In this document: piece after piece, positions 59,638 to 64,000 of the stretch | Layout of the letters: every line of letters starts with the position of its first letter | Numbering within the stretch: position 1 is the stretch's first letter | Origin: an uncultured Kocuria sp. | GTDB taxonomy: Bacteria; Actinomycetota; Actinomycetes; Actinomycetales; Micrococcaceae | Length of the DNA stretch: 64,000 nucleotides | NCBI RefSeq assembly: GCF_947500125.1 | Contig: NZ_CANMRA010000020.1 | Location: forward strand, 1-64,000 | Direction of reading: 5' to 3' | Program-made: the position numbers and the translations under genes | The notes under the pieces: generated by a model | The model's input: the letters and a program-made list of their open reading frames with translations, nothing else | Databases searched by the model: none | What the model was told of the DNA's origin: nothing

Positions 59638-61902
59638 TCAGGCCTCGGTGTCGTCGTCGTCCTCCGGGAAGACGTTGGGCTCCTCCGCGACCACGGGGGC
59701 CAGGGAGAGCTTGCCGCGGTCGTCGACCTTGGTGATCTCGACCTGGACCTTCTGGCCCACGCCGAGGACGTCCTCGACGTCGGTGACGCGCTTGCCCTCG
59801 TTGAGCTTGCGCAGCTCCGAGATGTGCAGCAGGCCGTCCTTGCCGGGGGTGAGCGAGACGAAGGCGCCGAAGGCCGTGGTCTTGACCACGGTGCCCAGGT
59901 AGCGCTCGCCGACCTCGGGCACCTGCGGGTTGGCGATCGCGTTGATCGCCGCGCGGGCCGCCTCGGCCGAGGGGCCGTCGGTGGCGCCGATGTAGACGGT
60001 GCCGTCGTCCTCGATCGAGATGTCGGTGCCGGTGTCCTCCTGGATCTGGTTGATCATCTTGCCCTTGGGGCCGATGACCTCGCCGATCTTGGAGACGGGG
60101 ACGGTCACGGAGATCACGCGCGGGGCGAACTCGCTCATCTCGTCGGGCTGGTCGATGGCCGCGTTCAGCACGCCGAGGATGTGCAGCCGGGCCTCGCGGG
60201 CCTGGGTCAGCGCGGCGTCGAGCACGGAGGAGGGGATCCCGTCGAGCTTGGTGTCGAGCTGGATCGCGGTCACGAACTCCGAGGTGCCGGCGACCTTGAA
60301 GTCCATGTCGCCCAGCGCGTCCTCGGCGCCCAGGATGTCGGTCAGCGCGGCGTAGCGGGTCTCCCCGTCCACCTCGTCCGAGACCAGGCCCATCGCGATG
60401 CCGGCCACCGGCGCGCGCAGGGGCACACCGGCGTTGAGCAGCGACAGGGTCGAGGCGCAGACGGAGCCCATCGACGTGGAGCCGTTGGAGCTCAGCGCCT
60501 CGGAGACCTGCCGGATCGCGTAGGGGAACTCCTCGCGGGAGGGCAGCACCGGGGTGATGGCCCGCTCGGCCAGCGCGCCGTGGCCGATCTCGCGGCGCTT
60601 CGGGGAGCCGACGCGACCGGTCTCGCCGGTGGAGTACGGCGGGAAGTTGTAGTGGTGCATGTACCGCTTGTGCTTGACGGGGGACAGCGAGTCGATCTGC
60701 TGCTCCAGCTTCAGCATGTTCAGCGTGGTCACACCCATGATCTGGGTCTCGCCGCGCTCGAAGATCGCGGAGCCGTGCACGCGCGGCAGGACCTCGACCT
60801 CGGCGGTGAGCTGACGGATGTCCGTCAGGCCGCGGCCGTCGATGCGCACCTGCTCGGTGAGGACCCGCTGGCGCACGGTCTGCTTGGTCAGCGCCTGGTA
60901 GGCGCCGTTGACCTCGTCCTTGCGGTCGGCGAAGGGCCCGTCCTCGCCGGCGAGCTCGGCCAGGGTCGCCTGGTGCAGCTCGTCGGTCGCGGTCTCGCGC
61001 TCCTGCTTGTCGGCGATCGAGTACACCTCGGCGAGCCGGGTGCCGACGGAGGCCGCGACGGCCTCCTTGACGTCGTCCCCGAAGCCGCCGAAGCGGGGCA
61101 GCTCCATGTCCGGCTTGCCGGCGCGGGCCTTCAGGTCCGCCTGGGCGTCGCACAGCGCCTTGAGGGCCGGCTTGGCGGCCTCCAGGCCCTGGGCCACGAG
61201 CTCCTCGGTGGGGGCCACGGCGCCGTTGTTCTTGATCAGGTTCCAGGAGTTGTCGGTGGCCTCGGCCTCGACCATCATGATCGCGACGTCCTCGGTGCCG
61301 TCCTTGCCGGTGACGACGCGGCCGGCCACGGCCATGTCGAACACGGCGTTCTCCAGCTGCGAGTGCTTGGGGAAGGCGACCCACTGGTGCTGGCCGTTCT
61401 CCCCGGCCATGAGGGCGACGCGCACGCCGCCGACGGGGCCCTGGAAGGGCATCCCGGACAGGGTCGTGGCCATCGACGCGGCGTTGATCGCCACGGTGTT
61501 GTAGATCTCGTCCGGGTTCATGGACAGGATCGTGACGACGACCTGCACCTCGTTGCGGATGCCCTTGCCGAAGGCGGGGCGCAGCGGGCGGTCGATGAGC
61601 CGGCAGGTGAGGATCGCGTCCGTGGAGGGGCGGCCCTCGCGGCGGAAGAACGAGCCCGGGATGCGCCCGGCGGCGTACATCCGCTCCTCGACGTCGACCG
61701 TCAGGGGGAAGAAGTCGAAGCCCTGGCGGGGGGACTTGCCCACCGTGGTGGCGGCGAGCATGGTGGTGTCCTCGTCGATGGAGACGAGGGTGGAGCCGGC
61801 GGCCTGCTTGGCGAGGCGGCCGGTCTCGAAGCGCACGACGCGCTTTCCGTAGGAACCGTTGTCGATGACGGCTTCGGCGTACTGGATCTCGGGACCCTCC
61901 AA
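59638..61902 (-). CDS. pnp: polyribonucleotide nucleotidyltransferase (PNPase), TTG start
   Basis: Phosphorolytic 3'-5' exoribonuclease. The 754-residue protein has two RNase PH domains (about 1-150 and 340-560), a helical linker, a KH domain ([21 protein letters not shown]) and an S1 domain ([21 protein letters not shown]), with an acidic tail. The first codon is TTG 61902; the excellent GGAGGTGA 5 nt before it and the family start [15 protein letters not shown] support it. It follows rpsO after 263 bp that contain two hairpins, where self-regulation by PNPase is likely by analogy with other bacteria. Confidence 0.97.
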   Translation of the reverse strand: MEGPEIQYAEAVIDNGSYGKRVVRFETGRLAKQAAGSTLVSIDEDTTMLAATTVGKSPRQGFDFFPLTVDVEERMYAAGRIPGSFFRREGRPSTDAILTCRLIDRPLRPAFGKGIRNEVQVVVTILSMNPDEIYNTVAINAASMATTLSGMPFQGPVGGVRVALMAGENGQHQWVAFPKHSQLENAVFDMAVAGRVVTGKDGTEDVAIMMVEAEATDNSWNLIKNNGAVAPTEELVAQGLEAAKPALKALCDAQADLKARAGKPDMELPRFGGFGDDVKEAVAASVGTRLAEVYSIADKQERETATDELHQATLAELAGEDGPFADRKDEVNGAYQALTKQTVRQRVLTEQVRIDGRGLTDIRQLTAEVEVLPRVHGSAIFERGETQIMGVTTLNMLKLEQQIDSLSPVKHKRYMHHYNFPPYSTGETGRVGSPKRREIGHGALAERAITPVLPSREEFPYAIRQVSEALSSNGSTSMGSVCASTLSLLNAGVPLRAPVAGIAMGLVSDEVDGETRYAALTDILGAEDALGDMDFKVAGTSEFVTAIQLDTKLDGIPSSVLDAALTQAREARLHILGVLNAAIDQPDEMSEFAPRVISVTVPVSKIGEVIGPKGKMINQIQEDTGTDISIEDDGTVYIGATDGPSAEAARAAINAIANPQVPEVGERYLGTVVKTTAFGAFVSLTPGKDGLLHISELRKLNEGKRVTDVEDVLGVGQKVQVEITKVDDRGKLSLAPVVAEEPNVFPEDDDDTEA

Positions 61903-61975
61903 GGGTCACCTCCGTTTCGTGTGGGCGGGACCGTCCGCGCGTCACCCGGTCTTCGATCGAGATCCACGGAAGAGC

Positions 61976-62047
61976 CGGGGCCACGGGGGCCGTCCGGTGT
62001 CCGGAGATCACTACCGAGGACCGCGAATGATCGGCGCGGTGGCCCCG
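61976..62047 (-). promoter_or_regulatory. long-range stem in the pnp leader
   Basis: CGGGGCCAC (61976-61984) and GTGGCCCCG (62039-62047) pair perfectly over 9 bp around 54 nt. It lies in the rpsO-pnp gap near the pnp Shine-Dalgarno and could be a cleavage site for autoregulation. Confidence 0.4.
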
Positions 62048-62121
62048 TCTGGTGTTCGATGGTGCTGTCTCTGGTGGTGCACCACGCCCGTCCGGCTGCC
62101 GTGCCGGGCGGGCGCCGTGCT

Positions 62122-62157
62122 CGGCGGCGTCCTCCCGTTGCCGGGTGGACGCCGCCG
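62122..62157 (-). terminator. hairpin after rpsO
   Basis: CGGCGGCGTCC (62122-62132) pairs perfectly with GGACGCCGCCG (62147-62157), 8 bp after the rpsO stop. It is probably a partial terminator or 3'-end stabiliser between rpsO and pnp. No T-run. Confidence 0.65.
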
Positions 62158-62165
62158 GGTGCCGA

Positions 62166-62435
62166 CTAGCGGCGCAGGCCGAGCCGCTCGATGAGCGTGC
62201 GGTAGCGCGTGATGTCGGTGTCGCGCAGGTAGGTCAGCATGCGGCGACGGCGACCGACCAGGGCCATCAGGCCGCGGCGGGTGTGGTGGTCGTGCTTGTG
62301 CTGCTTCAGGTGCTCCGTCAGATCGGCGATCCGGCGGGTCAGGACCGCGATCTGGACCTCGGGCGAACCGGTGTCGCCCTCGTGGGTCGCGAAGTCCTTG
62401 ATGATCTCCTGCTTGATGGCGGCGTCGAGTGCCAC
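62166..62435 (-). CDS. rpsO: 30S ribosomal protein S15
   Basis: Binds the central domain of 16S rRNA. The 89-residue sequence has the S15 core [35 protein letters not shown] and ends [28 protein letters not shown] in two pieces. GTG 62435 has GGAG 6 nt before it and gives exactly the family length. Promoter at 62546-62551; the leader of about 105 nt is GC-rich and may fold for S15 control. Confidence 0.98.
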   Translation of the reverse strand: MALDAAIKQEIIKDFATHEGDTGSPEVQIAVLTRRIADLTEHLKQHKHDHHTRRGLMALVGRRRRMLTYLRDTDITRYRTLIERLGLRR

Positions 62436-62545
62436 GTGTAACTCCGTTCGAGTCAGTACCGTGCGGCCCGGACGACGGGCTCGTCGCCGGGTCCCGGGGC
62501 ATCCCGGGGGTCCGACAACCACGGACTGCAGTCGGACCGCCGTCC

Positions 62546-62551
62546 AGTCTA
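62546..62551 (-). promoter_or_regulatory. rpsO promoter -10 element
   Basis: TAGACT on the minus strand, 110 nt before the rpsO GTG. The same hexamer serves the infC operon. No clear -35. Confidence 0.45.
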
Positions 62552-62695
62552 CCGGACGCGGGCGCGCCGCCCCACCCTCGGGCCGCGCGGCGCGCTGGGC
62601 TGGGCGCGCCCCGGCCGGTGGGCCAAGATGGGAGGGACACCGGTCCCGGCGCCCGGGCGCCGGGACGAGCAGGACGAGACGAGCAGGAGCAGCAC

Positions 62696-63565
62696 GTGAG
62701 CAAGGACGAGAAGGACGGACGGGGCCTGGCGGTCGCCGACCGCACGCACACGATGCGGGACGGCCGGCGGATCCCCGCGATCGGGCTGGGCACGTACCCC
62801 ATGGACGACGCCGAGGCCGAGGCCAGCGTCGCAGAGGCCCTGATGCTGGGGTACCGGATGGTGGACACCGCGGTGAACTACGGCAACGAGACCGGCGTGG
62901 GGCGGGCGGTCGCGGCGGCCGGCGTGCCGCGCGGCGAGCTGTTCCTCACCACCAAGCTGCCGGGCCGGGACCACGGCACGGATTCCGTGCGCCGCTCGCT
63001 CGAGGGCTCCCTGCGGCGGCTGGGCACCGACCACGTGGACCTCTACCTCATCCACTGGCCGAACCCGTCGGTCGGCCGGTACGTCGAGACGTGGCGGACC
63101 ATGCTGGAGTTGAAGCAGGAGGGGCTCGTCCGCTCGGTGGGGGTGTCCAACTTCACCCCCGCCCACATCCGGCGCCTGGTCGACGAGACCGGTGAGACGC
63201 CGGTGGTGAACCAGGTGGAGCTGCACCCGCAGTACCAGCAGGAGCGACTGCGCGAGTTCCACGAGGAGCACCGCATCGTCACCCAGGCCTGGTCCCCGCT
63301 GGGCCGCAAGACCGACCTGCTCCAGCACGAGTGGATCGCGCGGATCGCCCGGCGGACCGGCCGTACCCCGGCTCAGGTCGTCCTCCGCTGGCACCTGCAG
63401 TCGCACACCGTGCCGATTCCGAAGAGCTCCGACACCCGGCGCATGGCCGAGAACCTCGACGTCTTCGACTGGGAGCTGGACGAGGACCAGATGCACCGGA
63501 TGCGGATGCTGCACACGGGGATCAGCGGGTCCGGCTACGACCCCAACACCCACGAGGAGATGTAG
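62696..63565 (+). CDS. aldo/keto reductase
   Basis: NADPH-dependent reductase of the 2,5-diketo-gluconate-reductase-like AKR group. The TIM-barrel protein of 289 residues has the tetrad Asp57 and Tyr62 ([11 protein letters not shown]), Lys87 (LTTKLPG) and His120 (LIHWPNP), plus [11 protein letters not shown] and the cofactor segment [16 protein letters not shown] 62696 has AGGAG 6 nt upstream; the longer frame is not conserved. It stands between rpsO and ribF, which are neighbours in many relatives, and is on the opposite strand. Substrate unknown. Confidence 0.93.
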   Translation: MSKDEKDGRGLAVADRTHTMRDGRRIPAIGLGTYPMDDAEAEASVAEALMLGYRMVDTAVNYGNETGVGRAVAAAGVPRGELFLTTKLPGRDHGTDSVRRSLEGSLRRLGTDHVDLYLIHWPNPSVGRYVETWRTMLELKQEGLVRSVGVSNFTPAHIRRLVDETGETPVVNQVELHPQYQQERLREFHEEHRIVTQAWSPLGRKTDLLQHEWIARIARRTGRTPAQVVLRWHLQSHTVPIPKSSDTRRMAENLDVFDWELDEDQMHRMRMLHTGISGSGYDPNTHEEM

Positions 63566-63629
63566 CAGCGGACACGCAGCAGCGGTGACGCGGCGGGCCC
63601 GCCGTGGGAGCCGGTCCGGCGGCCGGGGC

Positions 63630-64000
63630 TCAGGCCTCGGCGGCCAGGATCCCCCGGGTGCGCTCGACGTCGTCGTCCATCTGCGCCACGAGCTTGTCGA
63701 CGCCCTCGTAGGCGACCATCCCGCGCAGCCGGGCGACGAACTCCACGACCACTTCCTGGCCGTAGAGGTCGAAGTCCTCGACCCGCTCCTCGGGGCGGTC
63801 GATGACGTGGGCCTCGACCTGCCGGGGCACGTTCTCGAACGTGGGGTTGGACCCCACGGAAATCGCGGTGGGCCAGCGGGTGCCGGAGGCGTCGAGCAGC
63901 CACCCGGCGTACACCCCGTCCGCGGGGACGAATCCGGCCGCGTCCGGGGAGAGGTTGGCCGTGGGGTAGCCGAGCTCCCGCCCGCGGGCGGCCCCGTGCA
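63630..64000 (-). CDS. ribF: riboflavin kinase / FAD synthetase, 3' part only
   Basis: The visible 123 codons encode the riboflavin kinase domain: HGAARGRELGYPTANL (flavin and ATP site) near the window edge, VPADGVYAGW, SVGSNPTFEN and the C-terminal VEVHVID-like and FVARLRGMVAYEGVDKLVAQMDDD segments. The N-terminal FMN adenylyltransferase half and the start lie beyond position 64000, so this is a partial gene, cut by the window and not truncated in the genome as far as can be seen. It makes FMN and FAD. It converges on the aldo/keto reductase. Confidence 0.93.
   Translation of the reverse strand, partial: HGAARGRELGYPTANLSPDAAGFVPADGVYAGWLLDASGTRWPTAISVGSNPTFENVPRQVEAHVIDRPEERVEDFDLYGQEVVVEFVARLRGMVAYEGVDKLVAQMDDDVERTRGILAAEA

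Noticed and set aside
57301-62169. 1,622-codon plus-strand open frame
   Set aside because: It lies opposite dapB, the M16 peptidase gene and pnp. High third-position GC removes stops from antisense frames; the translation is low-complexity and shows no domain.

Overview
The window is very GC-rich (visibly about 70% or more), with densely packed genes, many GTG starts, 4-bp ATGA/GTGA overlaps and many probable leaderless mRNAs. Gene content and order (argCJBDFR with a separate argGH pair, pheST, infC-rpmI-rplT, hisCBH-hisA, lexA divergent from a LysM protein, hflX, dapF-miaA-miaB, recX-recA-DUF3046-clgR-cinA-pgsA-ftsK, rnj-dapA-dapB, pnp-rpsO-ribF) are those of an actinobacterial chromosome. 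The proteins look most like Micrococcaceae (Kocuria-type); the genus is an inference that I could not test. Most of the window is conserved core chromosome. I see no prophage, transposase, integrase, CRISPR array or tRNA.

Left end (1-5.4 kb): the promoter and boxA-like leader of an rRNA operon point left, out of the window. To their right, all on the minus strand, lie tyrS, an RNA-polymerase-recycling helicase (helD), apt and an alkyl-purine DNA glycosylase coupled to argH. From 5.4 to 18.6 kb is arginine biosynthesis: argC-J-B-D-F-R and argG-H, each group headed by a pair of ArgR operators with the same 20-bp spacing. The two groups are separated by a catalase, an acyl-CoA ligase and a small ankyrin protein.

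From 18.9 to 26 kb come a quinone oxidoreductase and an M1 peptidase (plus strand), an unrecognised membrane protein, and pheST. The least ordinary stretch is 25.9-27.9 kb. It holds a palindromic pheST leader, two different 12-bp tandem repeats, a small HESRH-motif protein, and an AbiEi/DUF559-like gene flanked by palindromes with nearly the same ends. From 28 to 36.8 kb lie a NUDIX hydrolase, a SpoU methyltransferase, rplT-rpmI-infC (infC with an ATT start, a long tail and an attenuator-like leader), small conserved genes and the histidine operon.

From 36.9 to 48.9 kb is a DNA-damage and RNA-modification region: the LexA-controlled divergent pair LysM-protein/lexA, a DinG-type helicase, hflX, a methyltransferase, dapF, miaA, miaB, recX and recA (with its own LexA box). 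From 49 to 64 kb come clgR, cinA, pgsA, ftsK, rnj, dapA, dapB, an M16 peptidase, pnp, rpsO, an aldo/keto reductase and the 3' part of ribF, cut by the window end.

I found no clearly new multi-gene system. The best leads are the infC leader with a short ORF running through its terminator, the palindrome-flanked AbiEi-like cassette, and the number of start codons placed 6-9 nt after a TANNNT box, which revise several start sites.
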